A stretch of DNA of 64,000 nt from Aplectana chamaeleonis. Taxonomy: Eukaryota; Nematoda; Chromadorea; Rhabditida; Cosmocercidae. The DNA lies in assembly GCA_029168955.1 (NCBI GenBank), contig JAPDOI010000106.1, forward strand, positions 1,201,001 through 1,265,000. The letters are read 5' to 3'. Both the position numbers and the translations under genes were made by a program. Each line of letters opens with the position of its first letter. Position 1 is the first letter of the stretch. Of this stretch, positions 47,701 to 55,049 are shown piece after piece. The notes beneath the pieces are model-generated. The model ran no database searches, was not told the DNA's origin, and saw only the letters and a program-made list of their open reading frames with translations.

Positions 47701-48601
47701 CGTCAGCTTTGGTTTACTGACTGTACACATAAATTTTCAATAGGAAACCTGCCCAAAAACGTGCTCTGGGATTTAGCAATGCGAAGATACTCAGTTAAAT
47801 TTACTTCCTACGACATGTCGGCTTACGTCTTTTCAATGTAGTCAGAAATTTCCTATCCGAAGCTCCCTCAAGAACGTTCTCCGGGATATGGTCATGAGAA
47901 AGTCAGTTATATTTGCGTCCTACGATACGCCTGGTGGTGTTTTTCAAAACAACAATTCAAGGGAAACGCCTAAGAACGTGCTGTGGGATTCAGCATTGTG
48001 AAGAGAGTGAGCTAGATTCCGTCGGACGACACGCCAGAGTACGTCTACTGACGACTATCAGACATTTCCTATAAGAAACTCGCTGAATAGCGCTGGTTTC
48101 GAATTCAATAGTGCGTCAACTCAGTTAGATTTCCATCCTGCGACACGCCAGTGTACGTGTTCTTACTGCAGTCAGAAATGCATGATCAGAAGCTCGTTCA
48201 ACAACGTACTTTGGGATTTTTAGAAAGCAGAGATCTGGTAGATTTTTGTCGTACGATGCGCCATCGCACGTCTACTTACTGAAATCTGCTCTAAACTCGC
48301 TCAAAAATAAATTATTGCGTCTAGACTCCGCCCATTTTTGTCCACTTTTTTATATAGACAGTAAAGTGGTTATTCTTTATTCCTTACTCGTTCATATATC
48401 TTACCTTTAGCGTCATCAGGACCGTCACCGTTGACGTCATCACTAGGTCCGTCTCCTCTGGGCACAGTGGTCGATCACGACGGCTCAGATTCCGAGTCTG
48501 AAGTTGATGAGGAGGATCGCACTCTGGTCGATATGGACATTCAAGAGGCCGCCATGCAACAACAGGCCATCACGCGAGACAATGAATTGGCGGCGTTCTA
48601 G
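17554..48601 (+). CDS. pop-1: POP-1-like TCF/LEF transcription factor (8 exons, 407 aa)
   Basis: Spliced gene model: 17554-17713, 37267-37394, 42826-43041, 43387-43491, 43573-43733, 43788-43906, 46556-46699, 48411-48601. The exons join in one frame (1224 nt including TAG) and all introns are GT-AG. Residues 1-50 form an acidic N-terminus with a DEVKVF core, the position of the beta-catenin-binding domain in TCF proteins. Residues 55-203 are rich in Pro, Met and Ser, with six Ser-Pro motifs. Residues 204-283 are an HMG box ([18 protein letters not shown] ... WSARENY), followed by a basic KRKKKRRDK stretch. Residues 304-326 are a C-clamp (CRARFG, WCKFC, KKKC). The C-terminus is Ser/Asp/Glu-rich. 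Family knowledge: C. elegans POP-1 is a nuclear, DNA-binding Wnt effector that represses or, with the beta-catenin SYS-1, activates targets in asymmetric divisions; it is about 438 aa, close to this length. The ATG is the first after an in-frame TGA and gives the conserved MADE start. Intron 1 (19.5 kb) could hide further exons, but the phases already match without one. Confidence 0.93.
18287..18575. mobile_element. MITE family S, copy 1
   Basis: Left end GGCGGACATTGCTCACCCGT; right end, inverted, CGCGCGTGAGCAATGGC. The second copy at 19064-19346 shares both ends in the same orientation (ACCCGTGCGTGYTGYGTCGC; CACCGGRCCGTGACGCGTAC). Confidence 0.68.
19064..19346. mobile_element. MITE family S, copy 2
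   Basis: Same terminal sequences as 18287-18575. The interiors differ, and the middle (GTACGGTGCTAAAGGCCC) is not shared. Confidence 0.65.
20699..20892. repeat. foldback MITE
   Basis: Ends TGGGCCCGTATGCATGA and TCATGCATACGGGCCCT. Inner arms TCTCTGCATTTCCTGTTCT and its reverse complement flank a TCTCCGCGGAGA centre. Confidence 0.75.
20988..21045. repeat. GTTGGCGCAAACTCGGTGC palindrome, copy 1
   Basis: GTTGGCGCAAACTCGGTGC pairs with GTGCACCGAATTTGTGCCAAC around TGTTGTAATA. Related palindromes occur at 35381-35437 and 35610-35667. Confidence 0.65.
22140..22680. promoter_or_regulatory. candidate enhancer or alternative promoter in pop-1 intron 1
   Basis: Apparently low-copy block with GC-rich and GTGTGTG tracts, GCGGCGGCGG, a CTTATCA (GATA-type) site near 22438 and paired CGATCGATT-like sequences, standing out from AT-rich repeat-filled flanks. 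No ORF or exon assigned. Compositional inference only. Confidence 0.35.
22960..23453. mobile_element. foldback family Z, copy 1
   Basis: Arms of about 100 bp or more: TACAGCCCGCGGCGACGG ... TTGCGTATTTCCATTAAGCA pairs with TGCTCAGCGGAAATACGCAA ... CTGCCGTAGACTGTA. The second pair of inner arms includes AGAGTCTTTGTC. The same layout is seen at 35966-36413. Confidence 0.72.
24113..24379 (-). pseudogene. mariner transposase C-terminal fragment (left copy)
   Basis: About 88 codons: [57 protein letters not shown]-stop. [13 protein letters not shown] surrounds the last catalytic Asp of the D,D34D triad of mariner transposases, and the rest is their usual C-terminus. The N-terminal DNA-binding domain and the first two catalytic Asp are absent, so it cannot be active. 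Confidence 0.85.
24384..24681 (+). pseudogene. mariner transposase C-terminal fragment (right copy)
   Basis: Opposite-strand copy starting slightly further upstream: [12 protein letters not shown], an in-frame TGA, then [11 protein letters not shown], a C-homopolymer at about 24462-24472 that breaks the frame, [43 protein letters not shown]-stop. A short deletion removes the RWRS of the other copy. A decayed pseudogene. Confidence 0.85.
25130..25400. promoter_or_regulatory. candidate regulatory patch in pop-1 intron 1
   Basis: GC- and GT-rich, non-repeat block (GGCGGCGGTGGT, GTGTGTGTGTATGTAGGCGC) unlike the AT-rich sequence around it. Function inferred from composition only. Confidence 0.28.
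28159..28494. mobile_element. MITE family P, copy 2
   Basis: 336 bp, starting TTAAAGACAGTGTCCACGAT and ending ATCGTGGAATCTGTCTTTAA. Lies in pop-1 intron 1. Confidence 0.78.
29260..29770. promoter_or_regulatory. candidate regulatory patch in pop-1 intron 1
   Basis: GC-rich, low-copy region with GCTGCTGCTG, GAGAGGCGACGGCGG and ACACACACACAGG tracts. No exon fits the pop-1 phase. Confidence 0.28.
29959..30308. mobile_element. MITE family P, copy 3 (decayed)
   Basis: Starts TTAAAGGCAATTTTCACGAT. The right end (GACCGTTTTTGTCGCGAAC ... CTCTAA) is diverged. The interior carries the family's GGGCCGTGTA and CCCGCCC segments. Confidence 0.65.
31040..31210. repeat. GTTGATGGAAA / CGTTAATC repeat, copy 1
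   Basis: Shares GCGTTGATGGAAA, GCGTTAATCRTTAATTT and an AT-rich tail with 60475-60640. It begins CAGGGTTGTGCG; the other copy begins CAGAGGTGAGCG. These could be hAT-type ends, but the opposite end was not found. Confidence 0.5.
31890..32010. promoter_or_regulatory. candidate regulatory patch in pop-1 intron 1
   Basis: CGG trinucleotide-rich and GAA/AAG-rich block (GGCGGCGGCGGCG, GAAGAAGAAGAAG). GCGCGCGTCTTTGTA recurs at about 33217. Compositional inference. Confidence 0.22.
32100..33390. other. intron segment with GGTTCAG repeats
   Basis: A GC-rich stretch in which a short GGTTCAG-AACC unit recurs (near 32290, 32568, 32713; also near 14053 and 36533), embedded in GCGTCRCG-rich sequence. 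Open frames on the minus strand are not convincing. Probably decayed repeat. Confidence 0.4.
33397..33632. mobile_element. MITE family Q, copy 1
   Basis: Begins TTGAAGTCTGTCGAAAT and continues CCCATGCGGTCGGCGTGCGT; the right end is the diverged inverse. One of five copies of about 240 bp (others at 36695, 47449, 49624, 58025). Confidence 0.72.
33730..34000. repeat. GTTGC/GTAACTTGC short repeats
   Basis: TTGCGTGTAACTTGCATG, TTGCGTTCAACTTGCGCG, TTGCTTGTAACTCC, GTCGCATGTAACTT and AAGTTGCAAGC recur over about 200 bp on both strands. Period irregular. Confidence 0.4.
34080..34780. promoter_or_regulatory. candidate regulatory patch in pop-1 intron 1
   Basis: Apparently low-copy, GC-richer sequence with CGGCGGTGTCTG, GGAGGCGGCGGTGC, purine-rich GAAGGAGGGAGACG and a G-run near 34726. 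No ORF assigned; function inferred from composition only. Confidence 0.25.
35031..35281. repeat. GC-rich near-perfect 251-bp palindrome
   Basis: ACAGGCCATAAAACGGCCAA ... TGCGTACCACGCGCTGCGCG on the left is matched almost base for base by the right arm, with the centre at about 35156 (GGCCGCCGCGCGGCGGCC). The arms contain sub-repeats CGCGCGACGAGTTTTGGC/CGCGCGACGTTTCGGC. No spacer. Open frames in both directions merely read the palindrome. Confidence 0.88.
35348..35470. repeat. palindrome with GTTGGCGCAAA-type core, copy 2
   Basis: Outer arms GATCCTGGTGATACTTTGCG and AAGTATCACTAGGATC; inner arms GTTGACGCATACTTGGTGC and TTCACCGAATTTGCGCCAAC. Confidence 0.7.
35610..35788. repeat. two overlapping palindromes, core copy 3
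   Basis: 35610-35667 is the GTTGGCGCAAACG ... CGGGTTTGCGCCAAG palindrome. 35645-35788 is a second, with arms GTGCACCGGGTTTGCGCCAA, GAATGCAATATATGAGT, TTGGTGCCGAGT and their inverse, sharing the middle arm with the first. The three-arm order suggests alternative hairpins. Confidence 0.68.
35966..36413. mobile_element. foldback family Z, copy 2
   Basis: Same element as 22960-23453: TACAGTTCACGGCAACGG, TGTGCGTATTTCCACTAAG, then CTTGTGTATGGGAAAATACA and GTTCCCGATGTTT. The right arm is diverged. Confidence 0.7.
36695..36924. mobile_element. MITE family Q, copy 2
   Basis: CTAAAGTCTGTCCGAATGGG and CCGCCCATGCGGTTGGCGTG on the left; CCGCATTGGCGGACAGACCT on the right. Open frames across it are shared with the other copies only because the repeat is shared. 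Confidence 0.75.
37267..37394 (+). CDS. pop-1: pop-1 exon 2: Ser-Pro linker
   Basis: Acceptor TTTCAG at 37261-37266; donor GGG|GTGAGT. It completes codon 54 and encodes residues 55-96, including PIPSPSF and [13 protein letters not shown]. The Ser-Pro sites are of the type phosphorylated in POP-1 by the Nemo-like kinase LIT-1 (family knowledge; sites not proven here). Confidence 0.88.
39913..40251. mobile_element. MITE family P, copy 4
   Basis: Starts GTAAAGGCAATGTTCACGAT, ends GAACACTGTCTTTAA. Internal arms AGCCCTATACGGCCCTCAA and GGGCCGTACAGAGCTA are inverted, so the whole element folds back. Lies in pop-1 intron 2. Confidence 0.78.
40440..40960. promoter_or_regulatory. candidate enhancer in pop-1 intron 2
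   Basis: Distinct GC-rich block: GTCTCGGCGGCGGCGTCGGC, paired ACTTGTC and GACAATTGTC motifs, CCGGCGGCCGGCCGGCTG, then purine-rich GAGGTAGAGAGAGGG. Flanked by repeat and AT-rich DNA. Compositional inference. Confidence 0.33.
41180..41262. repeat. nested palindrome
   Basis: Inner hairpin GGTATAATCTTCCGCA / TGCGGAAGATTATACC; outer TATACCCCGG / CCGGGGTATA. Confidence 0.65.
42015..42116. repeat. foldback
   Basis: TTCATGAACACAAACCATGG and CTACAGTTGGGTT pair with AACCCAACTGTAG and CCTATGGTTTGCTGTTCAT. Confidence 0.68.
42826..43041 (+). CDS. pop-1: pop-1 exon 3: Met/Pro-rich linker
   Basis: Acceptor ATTTCAG ending at 42825; donor CAA|GTGGGT. Encodes residues 97-168 in phase 0, with MSPSF, LSPHN and CSPLYG Ser-Pro sites and a run of four methionines. 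No known fold; a disordered regulatory linker is likely. Confidence 0.88.
43387..43491 (+). CDS. pop-1: pop-1 exon 4: linker up to the HMG box
   Basis: Acceptor TTTCAG ending at 43386. Encodes residues 169-203 ([15 protein letters not shown] ... TREGKVKK). Two in-frame donors exist: GTGCGA after 43491 (chosen, because it gives KVKKEDHIKKP resembling other TCFs) and GTTAAG after 43482, which would drop Val-Lys-Lys. Confidence 0.85.
43573..43733 (+). CDS. pop-1: pop-1 exon 5: HMG box, first two thirds
   Basis: Acceptor CTCCAG; donor AA|GTGAGA. Encodes residues 204-256 and two bases of 257: [19 protein letters not shown] through [14 protein letters not shown]. These are the DNA-binding wedge and first helices of a TCF-type HMG domain. 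It is the most strongly conserved part of the gene. Confidence 0.96.
43788..43906 (+). CDS. pop-1: pop-1 exon 6: HMG box end and basic tail
   Basis: Reached across a 54-bp intron (acceptor TTTCAG). Completes Lys257 and encodes 258-296: [39 protein letters not shown]. The basic tail contacts the DNA backbone and serves as the nuclear localisation signal in TCF/LEF proteins. Donor G|GTAGGT. Confidence 0.95.
44554..44696 (+). CDS. possible alternative terminal exon of pop-1
   Basis: In intron 6 an ACTTCAG acceptor precedes an open frame in the right phase to follow exon 6. It encodes about 47 residues (IVLRRTTLF ... [11 protein letters not shown]) and ends in TGA at 44694-44696. Spliced this way, the protein would keep the HMG box and lose the C-clamp. 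The GAG|GTATGA at the end also looks like a donor, but its phase does not fit exon 7. Composition looks protein-like; no homology recognised. Speculative. Confidence 0.22.
45193..45552. mobile_element. MITE family P, copy 5
   Basis: Starts TCAAAGGCAGTGTCCACGAT, ends TTATTGTGGACAGTACCGTC. The centre is a strong hairpin built from CGCAACGCCCACTCCCT and AGGGAGTGGGCGTTGCG. Lies in pop-1 intron 6. Confidence 0.75.
46556..46699 (+). CDS. pop-1: pop-1 exon 7: C-clamp
   Basis: Acceptor GTTTCAG; donor A|GTAAGT. Encodes residues 297-344 with [19 protein letters not shown] and RKKKCMY, the four-cysteine C-clamp that in fly and worm TCFs binds a GC-rich helper site next to the HMG site. A second in-frame acceptor (TATCAG ending at 46540) would add five residues before it. 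Confidence 0.93.
47220..48320. repeat. tandem array of about 115 bp in pop-1 intron 7
   Basis: Eight or more degenerate units containing CCTACGACACGCCAGTGTAC, CTCACTGTAGTCAGACATTT, GAAGCTCGCTCAA-AACGTGC and CTGGGATTTAGCA. Unit starts lie near 47235, 47351, 47690, 47810, 47930, 48027, 48138 and 48254. The gap after 47351 is explained by MITE Q copy 3. Related single motifs occur upstream from about 46930. Confidence 0.75.
47449..47680. mobile_element. MITE family Q, copy 3, inside a tandem array
   Basis: TTAAAGCCTGGTGGAATG, GCACGCGGTCGGCGTGCGTG on the left; CGCGTGGGCGGACTGTCG, AATCGGACGGATT on the right. It interrupts one unit of the intron 7 tandem repeat (array sequence CAGTTA / GGATTTGTGTCCTA on either side). 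Confidence 0.75.
48411..48601 (+). CDS. pop-1: pop-1 exon 8: acidic C-terminus and stop
   Basis: Acceptor CCTTTAG ending at 48410. Encodes residues 345-407: Ser/Pro-rich ([15 protein letters not shown]), then acidic ([14 protein letters not shown]), then a Gln/Met-rich end, closing ELAAF-TAG. The [10 protein letters not shown] stretch resembles the acidic tail of C. elegans POP-1. Confidence 0.9.
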
Positions 48602-49623
48602 GATGGAGGGGAGTTTATACTTCTCCGCCGCCGCCTCCGCTACTCTCCGTTGATCCTTTGACTTTCATAAAAGAGGTGATTGTATTGATTGTACTTCTAT
48701 TAATCGGGTTTTTAGTCGTCTATCTACTCATGTTTTACTTACTTATACTGCCGTCCTGCCGTGAGTATACCTACTTACCCCCAACCCTTTCCACATCTTC
48801 CTCATCTGTTAGCATGGATGAGTCGCTCCCGCTTGGAGGTGCGTTTATACTTGGTGTAGACGCATCCTCTTTGTTGGGTAGGCTCTGCCGTGCTCTACTC
48901 AGTCTCTCGCTCAGCATACGCGCGCTCGATCGGGTATTAGCTGCTGTTGTTCTTCGTCCTTTCCCTGTCCCCCCCCCCTGGCGTGACTCGTGGATCCTGT
49001 CACGCTGTGTTACTCGCCACCCCCGTCCTTACAGGGTCACCAAATACACAGCCCTTCTTTCACTCAGTCGCTTTGAAAGCATCTCATTGTTATATTTTTC
49101 TGTTTTCTCTTGTCTATTTTTTCCTTTCCTATGAGATTGTTTCTGGTTGAATCGCCGATTTTATTATGGAGATGATTTTGGTGTTCTATGATTAGTTTAT
49201 AGTAGGGTAGTAAGTAATTAGTAGCCCCTCACCCCCCAGAATTGGTGTTCTGGAGAATTCCGTGTGTTTTATGAATATGCGCGCGAACCTCATTTTTCAT
49301 ACTCTGTGAAGGAGCTCATTTGTTAGATTTCAATTTCCCCCCGTTTTCCTCGTCTCGATTACCATCAGTGTTTCCGAGTAAATCCCACGTTTTGATGTGC
49401 AATGAGATGACGCCGAGACGAGATCATTGTAATCTGCGTGTATGAGAATTAATTTTATGTGTTAAGGTTGTTTTAGTTCGTATGTTTGCGTGTACATATG
49501 TCCCCCTCCCCCGGGGGACTATTTTTCCTTATTCATCGACCAAAATGCGGTCATAAATGTGCTCTTATCAATTTGCAAATAATAAATATTGAATACGAGG
49601 GAGGCCTAATGTCAGATGAATTT
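48602..49623 (+). other. pop-1 3' UTR with poly(A) signal
   Basis: Non-repetitive T-rich sequence after the stop codon. The first AATAAA is at 49581-49586, just before a MITE begins at about 49624, giving a 3' UTR of about 1 kb. An open stretch at 48658-49134 lies wholly inside this UTR and looks like chance. Confidence 0.55.
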
Positions 49624-49866
49624 ATAAGGTTTGTCCGAATCAGCTTGTCCGCCCATACGGTCGGCGTGCGTGTCGAGCGGTTGTCGCAGGGGCATTTATC
49701 GGACCTATTAATCGATTGGCAGGAACATCAGAAAAATAGTGCATAATATTCCCATTAGATGTTTGCAGGTATGGGGAGGCTTGTCCGAAAAGAGCCGGTT
49801 GCGTTGACTGCTCGACACGCACGCCGACAGCGTGGACGGACAGTTTCATTCGGACAGACTTTAAAT
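49624..49866. mobile_element. MITE family Q, copy 4
   Basis: ATAAGGTTTGTCCGAATCAG, CGGTCGGCGTGCGTGTCGAG on the left; CTCGACACGCACGCCGACAG, CATTCGGACAGACTTTAAAT on the right. The best-preserved ends of the family. Confidence 0.8.
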
Positions 49867-50025
49867 TTATTAAGGTTTTCGGATAGAAATGCAAATTTCA
49901 CAATTTTCATCTTTGAGAAATTCCTCCACATAGGTGGAGAAGTTCTCGAGGAGAATAGGCCTGGCTGGTTTGGTTGCTATCACCCCGACGGGGACGTCTC
50001 ACCGTCCTCCCCTCGACATGATCTC

Positions 50026-51160
50026 ACAAGGGAAGTATACAAAGCGTAGGTCGGATCTGCCAAAACGACTAGTGTCGTTAGTATCACTTGTGGCTCAATA
50101 GTAAAACTGCGCAGTATCCCGCCCCGAGCCGCAGGTTCCAAGAAGTTACAAGCCTGAAAAGCTCATTTTTGTGCTTTTTGTACCTTCTGAAAAGTGGGTT
50201 AGTCTTCGGGAAATCCGGAAGCGTCAAAAAAAATGTGTTCAGCGCCCGAAACTACCCCCCTGAGCAAAGTTTGGGTGACGGCACATTTTCCATACTTTGT
50301 CCAGACTGACAGCGTTTTGGACTTGTACGGATTTTCGGTTGGGCGTTTATTTCTACCAATTGAGGGCTCTGGAAGCGTTTTAGAAAAATGTTCCAGATTT
50401 GACTTAAAATTCTCCCAGGCGAGTTTCGGGGCGCTGATCTCGAATCTGTGGTTAATTAGTCGATTTTCCAGAGTTTTCGGCTAATTTCGTTTGAAGCTTC
50501 GCAACCGGGGAAAATTTCGAGGGAAAAACGCCACTTCTGAGAATTCCGGTTTTCTACGATAGATATCTCTCAGAATCATTTGCTGAGTGTTATTTGGAGT
50601 GCTTAACACGAATCTGGAGTCCGTTTATCGATTTTTTGCAGATTGCGGTAGATTACGGTGGGTATACAGTATTTGGGTCAAAATCTCAGATTTTGCTCAA
50701 AAATCGTATACGGGGGTTATTCGGGGTGGAGAGTACGAACTTAACGTCCGTTTGTCGATTTTCAAAATACTAAGGTGAGTTTAGACCCCTAAGTGACATG
50801 TTACCTACCGTAATCTACAGTAACCCTCAAAATTTCGACAAATGGACTCCAGATTCGTGTTCACCACCCTAGATGACCCCTACATACAACTTTTGAGCCA
50901 AATCCGAGAAAAATTTTTGAAACTTCAAAACAAAAATGCCTGATGGGTACAATTTTGCACTATATCCGAGAAAATATTTCAAAACACCCTAAAAATTTCA
51001 TGGGGGGTACACTTGCCTTTTGCCGAGGCTTAAAAAATGTTCATAACTTTTTTAAACCTGTGGCTCGGGGCGGGATACTGTGCATTTTTACTATTGAGCC
51101 AGAAAAGACCAGAGCAGTCGTTTTGGCAGATCCGACCTACGCTTTTTATACTTCCCTTGT
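50026..51160. mobile_element. long inverted-repeat element X, copy 1
   Basis: Ends ACAAGGGAAGTATAMAAAGC and the exact inverse, continuing GTAGGTCGGATCTGCCAAAA, CTCAATAGTAAAA and AGTATCCCGCCCCGAGC on both arms. The arms exceed 130 bp. No transposase frame. 1.1 kb. Confidence 0.8.
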
Positions 51161-51243
51161 CAACAGTGAATGAGGTTCTAAAAGTTGACTAGGGAAGAAC
51201 GAGGGAAGTTTCCTTCAAAGTGATTTCCTTGACCTCTCCCTGA

Positions 51244-52878
51244 TAAGGGAACTACTATAGATCATACTAACCATTCCAAATGAAATACTCTCTTCTAGAA
51301 CCATTTTCGGACTAAAGGCCTGAATATGCACATCGCAGCTGCCTAGAATCACACTGAAAAAAGTTATAGGCGTTTTTTCCCGGATTTTCGTACCTACTGC
51401 ACCCTCCAAAAAGCGAATTAGTTTTACGAAAATTTAGAAACGGACCTCATATTAATGTTCAGGGCCCAAAACAACCCCCTTCGCCAAAGTTTGGGTGAAA
51501 GAACATTTGCTGAACTATGTACAGACTGATAGTGTTGTGGACTTGTACGGATTCTCGGTTCAGCGTTCAATTGTATCGATTACCGGGTGCAGAAAGCATT
51601 GAAGAAGAACATTCTAGATGTGGCTTAAAATTGGCCCTGGGGGTTATTTGGGTGCTGATCGCGAATCTCAGGTTTATTTGTCGCTTTTCCGAAGCTTTCG
51701 ACTAAATTCGTTCAAAACTTCTCACCGGCAGAAAAATTTGGAGCCAAAATCGACTTTTGACGATTTCCGGAATATGACGACAGATGTGGCTGAAATCGCC
51801 CTTCTGGGGGGTTATTTGGAGTGCTCAACACTAATCTGATTTCAGCTTATCGATTTTTGACAACTTACGGTAGATTGCGGTGGGTATACGGTAGTTTGGT
51901 CAAAGTCTCACAAGGGAACCACAATAAGTCATAGTGATCATTCCAAGTGAAATGTACTTTTCTAGAACCATTTTCGGACGAAAACTGCGAATATGCCCAT
52001 CGCAGCTGCCTAGACCCACTCTGAAAAATGTTATGAGCGTTTTCTAAAGCTTCGCGACAAGGAAAGGGTACACCCCCATGGAATTTTTAGGGTGTTTTTA
52101 AAATTCTGTCCGGATTTTGCTAAAAACATGCATGTAGTGGTAGTCTGGGATTCTGAACACGAATCTGGGGTTTGCTTGCCGGAATTTTAAGATTTACTGT
52201 AGGTTACGGTAAGCAGCTTGCCATTTAGGAGGCGAACCCTACCTCAATAATCCGATAATCCACAAATGGACATCCAATTCTTATTCAGCACCCCAAATGA
52301 CCCTCACATAGAATCTTAGAGACAAATCTGAGACTTTGACCATACTACAGTATACCCACCGTAATCTCTCGTAAGCTGTCAAGAATCGATAAATTGACAT
52401 CAGATTCGTGTTCAGCACTCCAAACAACCCCCAGAGAAATAGTTTGAGCATAATCTATTGTAGCACTCCGGAAATCGCCAAAAGTCGCGATTTGCCATCA
52501 AATTCTCCCCCGATGGGAATCTGTGAACGAATACGGTCGAAAACTTCAGAAAATCGATAAGTGAACCTCAGATTCGTGATCAGCACCCCAAATAACCCCC
52601 CAGAGCGAATTTTAAGTCAAATCTGGAATATTTTTCTAAAACGCTTCGAGAGCCCTCAACTTGGTATAAATAGTCCAAAACGCTATTAGTCTGCGTATAA
52701 ATAATGCGCTTTTTGGAGGGTACAATAGGTACGAAAATCAGAGAAAAAATGCGTATAACTCTTTTTCAGGGTGGGTCTAGGCAGCTGCGATGGGCATATT
52801 CGGAATTTTCGTCCGAAAACGGTACCGGAAAAGTACATTTCATCTGGAATCGCTACTATGACCTATAGTAGTTCTCTT
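51244..52878. mobile_element. long inverted-repeat element Y
   Basis: AAGGGAACTACTATAGATCA, CATCGCAGCTGCCTAGA on the left; TCTAGGCAGCTGCGATGGGC, ATAGTAGTTCTCTT on the right. A further internal ACAAGGGAACCACAATAAGT end at about 51915 suggests a nested or chimeric copy. The interior repeats the 'CACGAATCTGA-GTCC / TACGGTAGATTACGGTGGGT' module found throughout 50-58 kb. Confidence 0.7.
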
Positions 52879-55049
52879 CTGAGCATGATGAACGTGAAAA
52901 CAAAGCCACAACATAAACGGGGCTGTAAATTGGCCAGCCTCGAGGTGGTCCCGCTGTATGCCATTTGTAAGGGCAAAGGCGTCTCTCATAAGGGAACTAC
53001 TGTTAGCCAATGTGACCATTTCCAATGAAATGTACATTTCTCTATCCATCTTTGGATTTAAATTTCGAATAAGTCCGTTGGGGCTGTCTATGGTAGCTTT
53101 GAACAAAGCTATGGACGTTTTCTCCTCGGTTACCGTACCTCTTGTATGGTTTCCGTATTACATTTAGTCGAACGCATGGAGCACGCGGCTGGTCATGCGG
53201 TGTTGGCGGCATCACTGGTCAACGGGGTTTAGATTCGCGAGCGGCTATCTACCGTCGCAGCCCCGTCCATTAATCAGACTAAGTTTGTTATTTTAACCCT
53301 ACCTTCCACCCTGCGCTGGAAACGGACCACATGATCGTGTTCAGTGCCCAAAACAACCCCTTAGGCAAAATTTGGATGAAAGCTCATTCTCCAAACTTCG
53401 AACAGAGTAATAGCGTTTTCGACTTCTACCGTTGTTTGAGCGTTCACTTATATCAAACAGGGGCTTCAAAAACAGTAAAGAAAAATGTTCCAGATTTGAC
53501 TTGAAATTTCCCTCAGGTGGTTATTTTCGGTGCTGATAACGAATCTGGGGGTTTGTTGGTTTTCCTAAGTTTTCGATTGAATTCGACCGAAGCTTCCCAT
53601 CGTAGCAAAACGCGACCTTCGACGGTTTCCGTACAGATAGATGTGGCTCAAAATTTTCCTCTGGGGGTTGGAGTGCTCAACACGAATCTGAGGTCCGTTT
53701 TTCGATTTTTGACAGCCTACGGCGGATTACGGTCTTTAATTAATCGGTAGTTCGGTTAAAGTCTCAGATATGATTCAAAATTTTTATGCGGAGGTTACTC
53801 GGAGTGCTGAATACACTTTCTGTCTATTTGTCGATTTGCGGGATTCTAAGGTTTTGCCTCCTAAATGGTATGGTATCTACCGTAACCTACAAAGAGCCTC
53901 AGAATTTCAAGAAGTGGACTCCGTGCTTAGCACCCTGGATTACTCCTATTCACGAAAGTTGTGTACAATCTCAAAATATCTCGTTAAACACCCAGCGATT
54001 GCTTGATGGGTCTTACACTTACAAGGGAACTACTATCAGCCATACCAAATATTCCAATTAAAATGTACTTTTCTAGGACCAATTTTGGACGTAGAGTCCG
54101 AATGTGTCCTTCGCAGCTGCCTAGAATGTTTCTGAAAAAATTGTAGGCGTTTTTCTCCTGATTCCCGAACGTAAAGCACTTTCCGACACGCGCAGAAATT
54201 TTCCAAAAAATTTGGAAACGAACATCATAATCGTGTTCAGGGCCCACAATAATCCCCTTGCACGGAGTTTGGGGGAAAGCACATTTTCTGAACTTTGCGA
54301 AGAGTGATGAAGTTTTCCAACAAAACGGATTTTCAGTTGAGCGTTTCCATATATAAATTAGGGTGTTCAGAAAGCGTTTGAGAGAAATATTCCTGATTTG
54401 GCTTGAAATTCTTTAGGGGGTCATTTTGGGCGCTGATTACGGATCTGAGCTTTATCTGCCGATTTTCCAGAGTTTTCGACTGACTTCGTTCAAAGCTTCC
54501 AATTGGGGCGAAGTTTGGGGGCAAACGCAACTTCTGACGATTGGAATGATAGATGTTTTTTCTCAAATTGTTTTTCTGGAAATTATTCAGAGTGCTTGAC
54601 ACGGATCTGAGGTCGGGTTCCGATTTTTGACAGCTTACGGTAAACTACGGTGGGCACACGACAGTTTGGTCTAACATAAGTCACAGTTACGATTCAACAA
54701 TTCTGTGCTGAGTGTTGAATACAACTTGATGTCCATATGGTAGCTTTCGGAATTCTAAAATACGTTTTGCTTTCTAAACGGCTGGGTACCTACCGTAACC
54801 TACAGTAAACCTCGGAATTCCGACGAACGGACTCCAAATTCGTGTTCAATACCCTAGACTACCTCTACATACGTTTTGAGCAGACTGGTAACATTACCTT
54901 CTCGCGAAGCTTAGAAAAGTCTCAAAAAACTTTTCAGATTGGTTTTGGGCAGCTGCGAAGAGCGTACACAAATTTGAAAAAGCCGATCTGTCGCATTCCC
55001 ATGATTAAAAAAAACCTATAGTTCTTTTTCAGCAATTTTCACAGGTGCA
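52879..55049. repeat. fragments of the X/Y element family
   Basis: AAGGGAACTACTGTTAGCCA near 52990 and ACAAGGGAACTACTATCAGC near 54020 are left-end fragments without matching right ends. Modules with CTTACGGTARAYTACGGTGG recur near 53715 and 54635. No coding sequence. Confidence 0.6.

Noticed and set aside
48658..49134. 158-codon open frame just after pop-1
   Set aside because: Falls inside the pop-1 3' UTR before the AATAAA at 49581; hydrophobic T-rich translation with no recognisable family.
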